NCBI RefSeq assembly: GCF_900106535.1
Contig: NZ_FNOH01000001.1
Coordinates: 992,001 to 1,056,000 of the forward strand
Reading direction: 5' to 3'
From: Myxococcus xanthus
GTDB taxonomy: Bacteria > Myxococcota > Myxococcia > Myxococcales > Myxococcaceae
Length of the DNA stretch: 64,000 nucleotides
The position numbers and the translations under genes were made by a program. The notes beneath the pieces are model-generated. The model saw only the letters and a list, made by a program, of their open reading frames with translations, had not been told where the DNA came from and searched no databases. Within the stretch, counting starts at the first letter, position 1. Every line of letters starts with the position of its first letter. Below are positions 1 to 8,414 of this stretch, piece after piece.

Positions 1-605
1 TCCACGTCCACCCGGACCTCGCCGTCGACTTCGGCCTCGGCGTAGGCCAGCTCGCGCAGCCGCTCCTGGACGCGGGCCTTCGCTTCCTCCCAGGACTCTT
101 CCTTGAAGACGTCGCCTTCGTGCAGGGGCAGTCCGTCCAGCACGTACTTGCGGTGCTCCTCGCGCACGTCCTCCGGCAGGGTGTCCAGGCCCGTCACCTG
201 GATTTCGCTGATGCGGGTGGGTTCGCCCTCCTGCACGCTGATGTCGATGGCGACCTTGTCGTCACCGGCCGGCTTCACCTCGGCGTGGGTGACCTTCGCC
301 TGGTAGAAGCCCTGGGCCTGGTAGTACCGCTCGATGCGGCGCAGGTCCGCCTGCCACGCATTGGCGTCGAAGTAGCTGGGGCCGCCAAAGGGCCAGAAGC
401 CCCAGAAGGGCGTGGCGGTGGTGAGGATGCGGTCCTTGATGGCGCCTTCGCTCACCTGGTGCGTTCCCTGGATTTCCAGGTCGGTGACCTTGGGGCCCGA
501 GGGGGGCGGCGCATTCGTGGTGGCGCAGGCCGCGGTGAGCAGCAGCGCGAGCGGAGTGGCAAGGCGGAGGTATCTGAGCAGGTCGGCGGCCACGGGGTGT
601 TTCAT
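1..605 (-). CDS. POTRA-domain outer-membrane assembly-like lipoprotein (partial, BamA/TamA type)
   Basis: The gene runs off the left edge; only the N-terminal 201 codons are visible. The start at 605 opens with MKHPVAADLLRYL, a hydrophobic stretch and a lipobox (LTAAC), so a lipidated Cys near residue 26 is predicted. After this come segments of POTRA type: VTDLEIQGTHQVSEGAI, a pair of aromatic-rich turns (FWGFWPFGG), IERYYQAQGFYQAKV, and ISEIQVTGLDTLPEDV. In BamA/TamA/FhaC proteins POTRA repeats precede a C-terminal beta-barrel that folds or exports outer-membrane proteins. The barrel is not in this window, so family membership rests on the POTRA pattern alone. A lipobox is not usual for BamA, which normally has a cleaved signal peptide. 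Confidence 0.7.
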   Translation of the reverse strand, partial: MKHPVAADLLRYLRLATPLALLLTAACATTNAPPPSGPKVTDLEIQGTHQVSEGAIKDRILTTATPFWGFWPFGGPSYFDANAWQADLRRIERYYQAQGFYQAKVTHAEVKPAGDDKVAIDISVQEGEPTRISEIQVTGLDTLPEDVREEHRKYVLDGLPLHEGDVFKEESWEEAKARVQERLRELAYAEAEVDGEVRVDV

Positions 606-761
606 AGCTGGAAGGCTCGCGGCCCCAACACTTCTTCCGTCCAGGATGGCAGTGCTTTGTCGCATACCGGGACGTCGGGGCAAACCCCAGTGTCCGGTCT
701 CGCGGAATGGCGCCTCGCGAAGACGTGCAAGCCGCTCCCGCCTGGCCCAAGATGGGGGGCC

Positions 762-1073
762 ATGGCCCAGTCCCGGCGAATCAGAAGCCTGGTGTTCTCC
801 GTGCTCGCGGTATGCGTGTCCTCGTGTGGTGTCTCCGAGGACGAGGCGGTGCGCCCCAAGGAGGGCGAGAGCTTGTCGGACGCGCCCTACTGCGGCTCGT
901 TCGGCTGCGTGAACCCGTACCAGTTCTGCGCGGAAATCTTCCTGGAGTTCGGCCGCTCGCCGCCCATCTGCGTCTTCGACGACATCTGCGAGCGGCTGGA
1001 GTGCGCCAACTCCAACCGCACCTGCGCCCTGTTCGACGGCTTCCCGGCCCAGGTGAAGTGCATCAAACCGTGA
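762..1073 (+). CDS. small Cys-rich lipoprotein
   Basis: A 103-residue protein starting at the ATG at 762. It has a basic N-terminus (MAQSRRIRS), a hydrophobic core and a lipobox (CVSSC), so a secreted lipoprotein is predicted. The mature part is rich in Cys (for example CGSFGCVNPYQFC, CVFDDICERLEC, CALF, VKC), which suggests a small disulfide-bonded domain. No known family is recognised. It is convergent with malQ, with about 54 bp between the stop codons. The longer upstream frame is not used because the signal peptide fixes the start. Confidence 0.7.
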   Translation: MAQSRRIRSLVFSVLAVCVSSCGVSEDEAVRPKEGESLSDAPYCGSFGCVNPYQFCAEIFLEFGRSPPICVFDDICERLECANSNRTCALFDGFPAQVKCIKP

Positions 1074-1092
1074 GGCCGTCGCGGCCGCGCGT

Positions 1093-1121
1093 GTCCGCTC
1101 ACTTGGGCCCCTCGGGCGGAC
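1093..1121. terminator. hairpin between convergent genes
   Basis: GTCCGC at 1093-1098 pairs with GCGGAC at 1116-1121, in the short gap between two convergent stop codons. There is no T-run, so this is a weak bidirectional terminator candidate based on position and symmetry only. Confidence 0.35.
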
Positions 1122-1127
1122 GGTGTC

Positions 1128-2678
1128 TCAGCGCCGCGCGGACGCGGTGAGCCAGGCCAGCCGCTCGGCGGCCTCGCGCGTGCGCGAATCGGTGAGCAGG
1201 TCACTCACGTTCTGTTCGATGCGGTAGGCCCAGTTCGAATCGCTCATGGAGCCGGGCAGGTTGATGCGGTCCCGGGTGCCGAGCACGTCCTGCCAGGGCA
1301 ACACGCACAGGTCGCTGTTGGCGTTGAGCGCCGAGGCCAGCATGGCCCGGTGCACGTCCGGGGTGAACTCGCGGGTGATGGCCACGCCGTTGAGCTCCGG
1401 CCATGAGCGCGCCGCCGCCTGCCGCTCGTGGTCGCCCGCGCCCTCCCACCACTCGGCCATCGTGTCCGTGTCATGCGTGCCGGTGGTGACCAGGGACACC
1501 GCCGGGAACTGGCGCGGGTCGCGGTAGTGGTTGTCGTCGCGCTCCCAGCGCATCACCCGGTAGCCGGGCAGCTTGAGCTCCGCGAGGATGTGGCGCACGA
1601 AGTGTGGAATCACGCCCAGGTCCTCGGCGACGATGCCGGCGCCCTCGGACAGCAGGCGGAAGGTCTTCTCGCCCAGGCGGCGGTGGCTCTCCTCGTCCGG
1701 CGGGATGAAGCGCCCGGTGGGCGTCTGCGCGTCGCGAATCCACTGCCGGAAGTACCCCACCGCGTGGTCCACGCGGCGCAAGTCGTAGTAGCTGGCCGCC
1801 TTCTTCGCGCGCGTCTTCAGCCACGCGAAGTCGTCCTTCTCCATGGCCGCCAGGTCGAAGTAGGGCAGGCCCCAGTCCTGGCCCGTGGCGGAGAAGTCAT
1901 CCGGAGGCACGCCCAGGCGGGCGTCGCGCCGCAGGATGTCCGGGTGCGCCCACACGTCCGCGCTGTCCTGACCGATGATGAACGGCTCGTCGCCGCACAG
2001 GAGGACGTCCTTGGCGCGGGCCTGCGTCCGCACCTCGTTCCACTGCTGCTCGGCCACCCACTGGAGCCAGGCGTGGTAGCGCACGCGGCGCTCCAGCTCC
2101 CGGGACTTCTGGGCCAGGGCCTCGGGTTGACGGGTGCGCAGCGGCTCCGGCCACTCCCACCACGGGCGGCGCTCTTCCTGCTCGCTGATGGCGGTGAAGA
2201 GCGCGTAGCTCTCCAGCCATTCGCCCTGGGCGTCGCGCCACTGGCGGAAGGTCTTCGCCCGCTCGGACTGGGGCGCCCAGTGCTGCGCTTCGAAGACGTC
2301 GAAGGCGCGCGCGAAGGCGGTGTCCTTGAGGGGGAAGACCAGGTCATAGCGCACGCGCGGCGCAGAGCGCGCCTCGGCCAACTGGGCGCGCTGCGCGTCG
2401 GACAGGGCCGCCTCGCCGCCGGCCGCGGTGAACTCCGGCAGCCGCTGCAGGTCGATGAAGAGGGGATTGAGGCCGAAGGCCGAACGCGTCGCGTAGGGGC
2501 TCGAGTCGCCCGGCGCGGTGGGCAGCAGCGGCAGCACCATCAGCATCCGCTGGCGGGCGGACTTCATCCAGGTGAACAGTCCCTCCAGGGCACCGAAGTC
2601 ACCGATGCCAAAGTCGGTCTGTGAGCGGAGGGAGAAAAGCGGGAGCAAAAGACCGGAGAGCCGGCCGGGGGTGGACAT
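1128..2678 (-). CDS. malQ: 4-alpha-glucanotransferase (amylomaltase)
   Basis: This is a 516-residue GH77 enzyme, which moves alpha-1,4-glucan segments between maltodextrins and glucose in cytoplasmic glycogen and maltose metabolism. The N-terminus MSTPGRLSGLLLPLFSLRSQ and the SSPYATRSAFGLNPLFIDL segment are typical of MalQ. The catalytic motifs are visible: RRVDHAVGYFRQW (nucleophile Asp), AGIVAEDLGVIP (acid Glu) and GTHDTDTMAEWW (third Asp). Length is close to the family norm of about 500-520. The ATG at 2678 is preferred over one four codons upstream (2690) because family members begin at this point. The gene stands alone between an upstream divergent glycosylase gene and a convergent lipoprotein gene. 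Confidence 0.93.
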   Translation of the reverse strand: MSTPGRLSGLLLPLFSLRSQTDFGIGDFGALEGLFTWMKSARQRMLMVLPLLPTAPGDSSPYATRSAFGLNPLFIDLQRLPEFTAAGGEAALSDAQRAQLAEARSAPRVRYDLVFPLKDTAFARAFDVFEAQHWAPQSERAKTFRQWRDAQGEWLESYALFTAISEQEERRPWWEWPEPLRTRQPEALAQKSRELERRVRYHAWLQWVAEQQWNEVRTQARAKDVLLCGDEPFIIGQDSADVWAHPDILRRDARLGVPPDDFSATGQDWGLPYFDLAAMEKDDFAWLKTRAKKAASYYDLRRVDHAVGYFRQWIRDAQTPTGRFIPPDEESHRRLGEKTFRLLSEGAGIVAEDLGVIPHFVRHILAELKLPGYRVMRWERDDNHYRDPRQFPAVSLVTTGTHDTDTMAEWWEGAGDHERQAAARSWPELNGVAITREFTPDVHRAMLASALNANSDLCVLPWQDVLGTRDRINLPGSMSDSNWAYRIEQNVSDLLTDSRTREAAERLAWLTASARR

Positions 2679-2785
2679 GGTGCGATGCAATCTGCCCCAG
2701 CCCCGCGCCGGTGGGAACTGTGGACGCTCTCCGAGTGTGTCTGGGTTCTTCGCTTTCCGGACGGAAGGGCCGTTAACATCCAGGT

Positions 2786-3370
2786 GTGAACTGGTTGCCG
2801 GAGTCTTTCTACGCCCGTCCCGCGCTGGTGGTCGCGCGGGAGCTGCTCGGCGCCTTGCTGGTGGTGGAGGAGGGCGGGCAGCGCCGGGTGGGCCGCATCG
2901 TGGAGACGGAGGCCTATATCGGCGAGCACGACCTGGCGTGCCACGCGGCCAAGGGACTCACCCCTCGCACCGAGGTCATGTTCGGACCGGCCGGCGTGGC
3001 GTACGTCTATCTGATTTATGGCATGCACCACTGCTTCAACGTGGTGACGGATGCCACGGGGGCGGGCGCGGCGGTGCTGGTGCGGGCGGTGGAGCCGGTG
3101 GAGGGCCTGCCCCCGGGGACGCGCACGGACGGGCCGGGCCGCCTGTGCAAGGCGCTGGGCCTCACCCGAGCGCACAACCGGCGGGGCCTGTGCACGCCCG
3201 TGCTGCACTTGCGACCCGGGACGCCTGTTCCCGAGTCAGCCGTGTCCCGGGGGCCTCGGATTGGCGTGGATTACGCTGGGACCTGGGCCGCCGAACCCTT
3301 CCGGTTGTGGGTCCGGGACAGTCAACACGTCAGCAAGGGGCCGCCACCGGGGCGCCGCAAGCCCGCTTGA
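2786..3370 (+). CDS. DNA-3-methyladenine glycosylase, AAG/MPG type
   Basis: A 194-residue base-excision repair enzyme that removes alkylated and deaminated purines. The family core is clear: VGRIVETEAYIGEHDLACHAAKG, which contains the catalytic Glu, followed by TPRTEVMFGPAGVAYVYLIYGMHHCFNVVTD. Near the C-terminus are GPGRLCKALGLT and the GPRIGVDYAG motif. The start is the GTG at 2786. The gene is divergent from malQ with about 107 bp between starts. It is followed closely by the sigma-factor gene, with 35 bp between them. Confidence 0.93.
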   Translation: MNWLPESFYARPALVVARELLGALLVVEEGGQRRVGRIVETEAYIGEHDLACHAAKGLTPRTEVMFGPAGVAYVYLIYGMHHCFNVVTDATGAGAAVLVRAVEPVEGLPPGTRTDGPGRLCKALGLTRAHNRRGLCTPVLHLRPGTPVPESAVSRGPRIGVDYAGTWAAEPFRLWVRDSQHVSKGPPPGRRKPA

Positions 3371-3405
3371 CGGCGGGCTTTCTGGCTGGTTGGGTGCGCC
3401 CCGCC

Positions 3406-4020
3406 ATGTCCGACGAGGCCGTCATGGGCGAGGACCGTCAGCTCCTCGCTCGCGCACAGGATGGGGATGTTTCCGCCTTCGAGGCCCTGGTGGATGCCCA
3501 CCGGGACAAGGTGTATGGCCTGGCGCTCCGGATGACCCGTTCGGAAGCCGACGCGGCCGAAATCACCCAGGACACCTTCCTGTCCGCCTACCAACACCTG
3601 AAGGATTTCCGGGGGGATGCGGCCTTCGGTTCCTGGGTGCACCGCATCGCCGCCAACCATGCGCTCATGCGCCTGCGCCACCGCCGCGTGGCCCAGGCAG
3701 CCGAGCAGGAGCTCCAGGGCCCGGAGTTCACCGAGCGGGGCTCCCTGGCGGATTATCCCCAGACGGATTGGAGCCGGGACGCCGAGGAGAAGGCCCTGGA
3801 CGCCGAGCTGGGCTCCGCCATCCAGCAAGCCTCGGACCGCCTGCCCGAGGGGTACCGGGAGGTCTTCCTCTTGAAAGACGTGGAGGGCCTCAGTTACGAA
3901 CAGATTGCAGAGGCGACGGGGGACTCCATCCCCGCCATCAAGAGCCGGTTGCACCGGGCACGGCTCGCGCTCCGTGAAGCCATCGACGCTTTCTACAACC
4001 GGGATAGCCGCGAGTTGTGA
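3406..4020 (+). CDS. RNA polymerase sigma factor, ECF/sigma-70 family
   Basis: A 204-residue group IV sigma factor that directs RNA polymerase to a dedicated promoter set. Region 2 is seen as FEALVDAHRDKVYGLALRMT, then AAEITQDTFLSAYQHLKDFRGDAAFGSWVHRIAANHALMRLRHRR. Region 4 is LPEGYREVFLLKDVEGLSYEQIAEATGDSIPAIKSRLHRARLAL, which contains the HTH that reads the -35 element. The ATG at 3406 fits the usual ECF N-terminus. The next gene encodes a zinc anti-sigma-like protein, which points to control by sequestration. Its layout resembles RpoE-type factors of Myxococcus, but I cannot assign a specific name. Confidence 0.92.
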   Translation: MSDEAVMGEDRQLLARAQDGDVSAFEALVDAHRDKVYGLALRMTRSEADAAEITQDTFLSAYQHLKDFRGDAAFGSWVHRIAANHALMRLRHRRVAQAAEQELQGPEFTERGSLADYPQTDWSRDAEEKALDAELGSAIQQASDRLPEGYREVFLLKDVEGLSYEQIAEATGDSIPAIKSRLHRARLALREAIDAFYNRDSREL

Positions 4021-4085
4021 AACGCGACGAAGCGCTCGGCATCATCGAGAGGAACGAGGGCGCGCCGCAGCCAGCCGAGGTTCGG

Positions 4086-4325
4086 ATGTACAACTGCAAA
4101 GATTCCATCAACCTCCTGCTGCAATTCCTCGACGGAGAGATGTCTCCCGAGGACACACAGCACTTACGTGAGCACCTGCGCGGTTGCAGTCCCTGTGTGG
4201 ACTTCCTGCGCACCTACCGGGCCACACCCGGGCTGTGCAAGAAGGCGCTGGTGGCGAAGATGCCGAAGGAAGTCTCCGAGAAGCTCACCGAGTTCCTTCG
4301 CTCCAAAATCAAGTCCGCCTCGTGA
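4086..4325 (+). CDS. zf-HC2/ZAS anti-sigma factor-like protein
   Basis: A 79-residue soluble protein with the ZAS zinc-binding pattern: YNCKDSINLLLQFLDGEM, then HLREHLRGCSPC, which gives H-x3-C-x2-C. Proteins of this family bind ECF sigma factors and often respond to redox stress. It has no membrane segment, so it would act in the cytoplasm. The ATG at 4086 has a GAGG five bases upstream. A GTG at 4017 that overlaps the sigma stop (GTGA) would add 23 residues in the same frame; that stretch has coding-like third positions, so translational coupling from the sigma gene is possible. Its position right after the sigma gene supports regulation of that factor. Confidence 0.85.
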   Translation: MYNCKDSINLLLQFLDGEMSPEDTQHLREHLRGCSPCVDFLRTYRATPGLCKKALVAKMPKEVSEKLTEFLRSKIKSAS

Positions 4326-5398
4326 ACCTGAAGTCCTTGTCGTTGCAGGAGTTGGAGGCCGCGCTCGCGCCGCTCTCCCCGTCGCCCGCCGCCGTCCGCA
4401 AGGTGTTCGCGGCCGTCTTCGCCCACGGTGCGCAGTCCGTGGAGGACGTCGCTTCGGCCCGTCAGGTGCCGCGCCGCGTGGGAGACCACCTGCGTGCCCA
4501 CGCGGAGATGCCGAAGCTGGCAATCGTCGAGCGCCGCCGCGCGGACGACGGCTTCGTGAAGTACCTCTTCGACTCGCCGCTGGGCGGACGTATCGAAGCG
4601 GTCCGCATCCCCATCTTCGATGAGAAGTACGTCATCTGCGTCTCCAGCCAGGTGGGCTGTGCGCTGGCGTGCGACTTCTGCATGACGGGGAAGTTGGGCT
4701 TCAAAAGGAACCTCCAGACCTGGGAGATATTGGACCAGGTGCTCCAGGTCCGGGAGGAAGCGGACCGGCCGGTGCGCGGCGTCGTCTTCATGGGGATGGG
4801 GGAGCCGCTGCTCAACTACAAGGAGACGCTGCGGGCCGCGGACATCCTGCGGCACCCTGCGGGGTTCTCCATCGCGGGCGAGGCGATTACCTTCTCCACG
4901 GCGGGCCATGTGCCGGCGATCCGCCGCTACGTGCGCGAAGGGCATCCGTACCGGCTGGCCTTCTCCGTGACGAGCGCCATCGCGGAGAAGCGGGCGAAGG
5001 TGCTGCCGATTGAGAAGACGCACCCGCTGCCGGAGCTCATCGCCGCCATCCGCGAGTACAGCGAGGTGCGGCGCGAGCGGGCGATGATCGCCTATGTCGC
5101 CATCAGCGGCTTCAACATGGGGCGCGAGGACGCCGAGGCGCTGAAGGTCGCCTTCGAGGGCATCCGCATCAAGGTGGACCTCATCGACGTGACGGACCCC
5201 ACCGGGAAGTACCTGCCGCCCACGCCCGAGGAGCTGAGCGCCTTCCGCGACCACCTCCAGATTCTCAAGTCGCCGGTGGCGCGTCGGTACTCCGGTGGCA
5301 AGGAGATTGGCGCGGCGTGTGGCACGCTGGCGGCCACGCAGTATGGCGGCACGGTGATGCCGCGGCCCGCCGAGGCGCCTCCGTCCACGACGCCATGA
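4322..5398 (+). CDS. rlmN: 23S rRNA (adenine-2503-C2)/tRNA methyltransferase RlmN
   Basis: A 358-residue radical SAM enzyme that methylates A2503 of 23S rRNA and A37 of some tRNAs. The Fe-S motif is CALACDFC (C-x3-C-x2-C), preceded by VICVSSQVG. The methyl-carrying Cys lies in the C-terminal EIGAACGTLAA. Other family segments are GVVFMGMGEPLLNY and FSVTSAIAEKRAKVLPIEKTHPL. The start is a GTG at 4322 whose GTGA overlaps the stop of the anti-sigma gene. No Shine-Dalgarno sequence is visible, so translation is probably coupled. That puts a translation-fidelity enzyme in a sigma/anti-sigma operon. Confidence 0.92.
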   Translation: MNLKSLSLQELEAALAPLSPSPAAVRKVFAAVFAHGAQSVEDVASARQVPRRVGDHLRAHAEMPKLAIVERRRADDGFVKYLFDSPLGGRIEAVRIPIFDEKYVICVSSQVGCALACDFCMTGKLGFKRNLQTWEILDQVLQVREEADRPVRGVVFMGMGEPLLNYKETLRAADILRHPAGFSIAGEAITFSTAGHVPAIRRYVREGHPYRLAFSVTSAIAEKRAKVLPIEKTHPLPELIAAIREYSEVRRERAMIAYVAISGFNMGREDAEALKVAFEGIRIKVDLIDVTDPTGKYLPPTPEELSAFRDHLQILKSPVARRYSGGKEIGAACGTLAATQYGGTVMPRPAEAPPSTTP

Positions 5399-5412
5399 CG
5401 CGGGCCCCGCGT
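5398..5412 (+). terminator. hairpin after rlmN
   Basis: ACGCGG at 5398-5403 and CCGCGT at 5407-5412 form a six-base stem with a three-base loop. It starts at the last base of the rlmN stop codon. No T-run follows. Confidence 0.35.
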
Positions 5413-5523
5413 GGGCCCCGGGGATGTTCACCGGTGGCGGGGCCAGGGCGGAAGCACCTTTCGTGTTGGCGGCTTCCGACTTAAATCCGACGGAGCACGA
5501 CTCGCCGGAGGTCGCACGCTCGG

Positions 5524-6144
5524 ATGGTGGAATACATCGACCAGCTCATCTCGGCCCTGGGGCCCCTGGGCCTGCTCGTGCTGGGGCTGGCGGCGATGCT
5601 GGAGTACGTCGTGCCGCCCTTTCCCGGAGACACCATCACCCTGCTGGGGGGCGTGTACGCGGTGCGTGGTTCGCAGCCGTGGGTGCTCGTCTTCCTGGTG
5701 GTGACGGTGGGCAGTGTGGTGGGCGCGGCCATCAACTACGCGGTGGGGCACTGGCTGGCGAAGCGCTTCGACGCCCACCCCGAACGCAGCTTCTTGGGCA
5801 TCACCCATGCGCGGCTGGAGCAGGTTCAAGCGCGCATGCGCGTGAATGGGCCGTGGCTGCTGCTGGTGAATCGGTTCCTGCCGGGCATCCGGGGCCTCAT
5901 CTTTGTCGCCGCGGGCGCCTCTCGCATGCCGCGCTTCAACGCGCTGGCGCTGGGCGCGGTGTCCGCCATGGCACATACCGGGCTGGTGCTGGGGCTGGGC
6001 GCGGCGGTGGGCGGCAATCTGGAGCGGCTGACGGCGCTCGTCACCCGGTACCAGTACGCGGTGGTGGGACTGGTCGTCATTGGCGCCATTGGCGTGGGCA
6101 TCCGGATGTTGGCCCGGCGCCGTGCCCCCGCGCCGGGGCCTTGA
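5524..6144 (+). CDS. DedA family membrane protein
   Basis: A 206-residue polytopic inner-membrane protein. DedA proteins are linked to undecaprenyl phosphate or phospholipid flipping and to envelope homeostasis. Family features include the N-terminal LISALGPLGLLVLGLAAMLEYVVPPFPGDTITLLGG, where the E-x-PFPGD core is diagnostic, and the later FLPGIRGLIFVAAGASRM segment. Four to five hydrophobic segments are visible. The ATG at 5524 begins MVEYIDQLISALG. The gene stands alone, with about 125 bp to rlmN and 69 bp to the next gene. Confidence 0.9.
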   Translation: MVEYIDQLISALGPLGLLVLGLAAMLEYVVPPFPGDTITLLGGVYAVRGSQPWVLVFLVVTVGSVVGAAINYAVGHWLAKRFDAHPERSFLGITHARLEQVQARMRVNGPWLLLVNRFLPGIRGLIFVAAGASRMPRFNALALGAVSAMAHTGLVLGLGAAVGGNLERLTALVTRYQYAVVGLVVIGAIGVGIRMLARRRAPAPGP

Positions 6145-6212
6145 GTTCGTCTCAGGACGGCGCCTTGGCGTTGCATTGCAGGGGCGCGCGGCCCCGCGCT
6201 TGAGTCGCGGAC

Positions 6213-8378
6213 ATGCATCCGCAGGCGCGTTCCTGGAGTCCATTGTGGGTGGCGCTCATGCTCGCCGTGGGCGGGTGCCAGTCGGGGGACTCCGGGATGG
6301 GAGGCTCGCGTCAGGGGTTCCGGCCCCGGGATGCGGTGGTGGACTTCGGCCGTGTGCTGGAGGGGACGCAGGCGCGCCGCGCGGTGACGGTGCTGGCCAC
6401 GGGCCGAGTGGGTCTGACGGTGGCGGCATCCGTGGAGGCGCCCTTCGCCGTGGTGACGTCCGAGGTGAGCATATCTGGCGGCGGCGCGACCGAAGTGGAG
6501 GTCGTCTTCACCGCGGGGCATGGGCCGTCGGAGGGAATGCTGCTGTTGTCAGGCGCGGGGCTGACGGAGTCCGTTCGCCTCACGGGCCTGGGCATCCGGC
6601 CCACGCCGTGTCCGGAGCGCCCCTGCTTCGACTCCCGCTTCGACGTGGCATCCGGGACGTGCGTGGAGGCGCCGCTGGAGGAAGGCGCCGCGTGCACGCC
6701 GGAGAGCCGCTGTCAGGTGGATGGCCGCTGCCAGGCGAGCGTCTGCGTGGGCCACCCGAGGACGTGTGATGACAACAATCCGTGCACGGTGGATGCCTGT
6801 TCGCCCACGCAGGGGTGTGTGACGTCGCGGGTGGCGTGCCCCGCGCCGCAGAACCCCTGCAAGGTGGGGGTGTGCGACCGGGACGAGGGCTGCACGGCGG
6901 TGGACGCCGACGACTTCAGTCCTTGCGGCCCGGCGGACTGTCAGAAGGCGCGTCTGTGCTTCAGCGGCGCATGCCGGGAGGTGACGCCACCCGAGGGCTT
7001 CGTCTGCGCGCCTGCTACCGCCTGCCAGGGAGAAGGGACGTGCCAGGGCGGCGTGTGTCAGCGGCCGGACCCTGTCGAGCTCGCGCCGGAGCTCAGCCTG
7101 GAGCTGGAAGGCGTGCCGGTGGAGGCGGACGGTGGGACGGTATTGCTCGTCTCGGAAGACGCTCTCTACACCTCCGTGTGTGGCGGGGACGCGGGCTGCC
7201 AGTTGGTCGCGTACACGCGCTCTGGGCTGCTGCGGTACGCGTCTTCGTACCCGGATGGGGGTGCGCGGACGCTGCTGGCCGCGTCGGATGCGGGCGTGGT
7301 GGTCCATGCGCCAGAGGGGCTCGAGGCCTATGCGCCGCGCGGCTCCGGTGCGCGCCTGTGGCAGGCCTCGTGGGCGTCGCTAGGGGCGGGCGAGGGCCTG
7401 CCGCTGGGAGGCGCCGCCGCGAGCCACATCGCACTCACGCACGAGGAGGACATCCTCGCGTACGTCGCGTGGCGAGCCGTGCCGGATGCCGGCGGCGTGG
7501 ATGATGGCGGCACCGCGCCTGAATCCGCGAGGCTCGTCTGGCTGTCGGGTCGCGAGGACGCTGGCACGTTGCTGGGCGCGTCACAGGTCGAAGCCTGGCG
7601 AGGAGAGGCGCGGCTGGGGCTGGACGTGCTGGGGACGGCCTATCTCTACACGGTGGATGGGCGACTGGCGCGGGTGGAGGTGTCGCCAGGAGTGGCGGAT
7701 GGCGGTGGGGGGACGGAGTTGAAGCTGAGCGCGCTGCTGGATGGCGGTGTTCCGGATGGAGGTGCGTCACTGGCCATCGCGGGTGGGCGGCTGCTGGTGG
7801 GAGCGCGAGCCTTTGTGCCGGAGGATGGCGGCGTGCCCGTCATGCTCTCCGAAGGGGGCGGTGGAGCCAGCGTGCGGGTGCCCATCGCGGAGCCGGCGCT
7901 CCTGTCCTCGGGTGGCCAGCCTGGCCAGCTCTTCGCGCGGGCATGTGCGCGCACGGACGGCGTTCCCTGCACGGCGCGGGAGGAGCGTGTCGTGCTTCGC
8001 GCCGTGGACCCGGAGTCCGGCCACGTGGTGTGGGAGGTGGATGCGCTTCCGGATGAGGTGGCACCGGGCACGGTGTACGAAGCCGCGTTGCTCCAAGGGG
8101 GCGCGGTGGCGGTGCTCGCTGACGCCGAACTGCCGGAGGGCCACCAGGCCTGGATACAGTTCTTTGCTCAAGGTGCCCGAGTCGGCAGTTGCCCGCTTCC
8201 CAGTCGCCCGCGGGTGGCGGGTGCCGCGTTCCTGGGGCAGCACCTGTATGTCGTCTTGAACCGCGATGGCGTGTGGCGACTCGAGTCGTACGGCCTGGGG
8301 CGGGACTTCATGACGGAAGACCGCGGCTGGCCGCAGCGCCATGGTGGACCCTTGCGGATGAGAAACGAATCTCCGTGA
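6213..8378 (+). CDS. Cys-rich beta-propeller-like lipoprotein
   Basis: A 721-residue predicted lipoprotein with a lipobox (AVGGC) near residue 22. Residues about 40-125 (AVVDFGRVLEGTQARRAVTV..., VEVVFTAGHGPSEGMLLLSG) resemble the immunoglobulin-like ASH or choice-of-anchor D fold. Residues about 130-290 are Cys-rich, with repeated elements such as CDDNNPCTVDACSPTQGC and CKVGVCDRDEGC that recall EGF-like or stigma-type modules of delta-proteobacteria. The rest contains repeating strands typical of a PQQ/WD-like propeller (VLLVSEDALYTSV, GRLLVGARAF, HLYVVLNRDGVWRLESYG). Asp-Gly-Gly-rich turns recur. Function is unknown; a surface or periplasmic scaffold is likely. Confidence 0.7.
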   Translation: MHPQARSWSPLWVALMLAVGGCQSGDSGMGGSRQGFRPRDAVVDFGRVLEGTQARRAVTVLATGRVGLTVAASVEAPFAVVTSEVSISGGGATEVEVVFTAGHGPSEGMLLLSGAGLTESVRLTGLGIRPTPCPERPCFDSRFDVASGTCVEAPLEEGAACTPESRCQVDGRCQASVCVGHPRTCDDNNPCTVDACSPTQGCVTSRVACPAPQNPCKVGVCDRDEGCTAVDADDFSPCGPADCQKARLCFSGACREVTPPEGFVCAPATACQGEGTCQGGVCQRPDPVELAPELSLELEGVPVEADGGTVLLVSEDALYTSVCGGDAGCQLVAYTRSGLLRYASSYPDGGARTLLAASDAGVVVHAPEGLEAYAPRGSGARLWQASWASLGAGEGLPLGGAAASHIALTHEEDILAYVAWRAVPDAGGVDDGGTAPESARLVWLSGREDAGTLLGASQVEAWRGEARLGLDVLGTAYLYTVDGRLARVEVSPGVADGGGGTELKLSALLDGGVPDGGASLAIAGGRLLVGARAFVPEDGGVPVMLSEGGGGASVRVPIAEPALLSSGGQPGQLFARACARTDGVPCTAREERVVLRAVDPESGHVVWEVDALPDEVAPGTVYEAALLQGGAVAVLADAELPEGHQAWIQFFAQGARVGSCPLPSRPRVAGAAFLGQHLYVVLNRDGVWRLESYGLGRDFMTEDRGWPQRHGGPLRMRNESP

Positions 8379-8414
8379 TGCCGGCGCCGCGCGCCACCCG
8401 TGCCTTGGGCTGTC

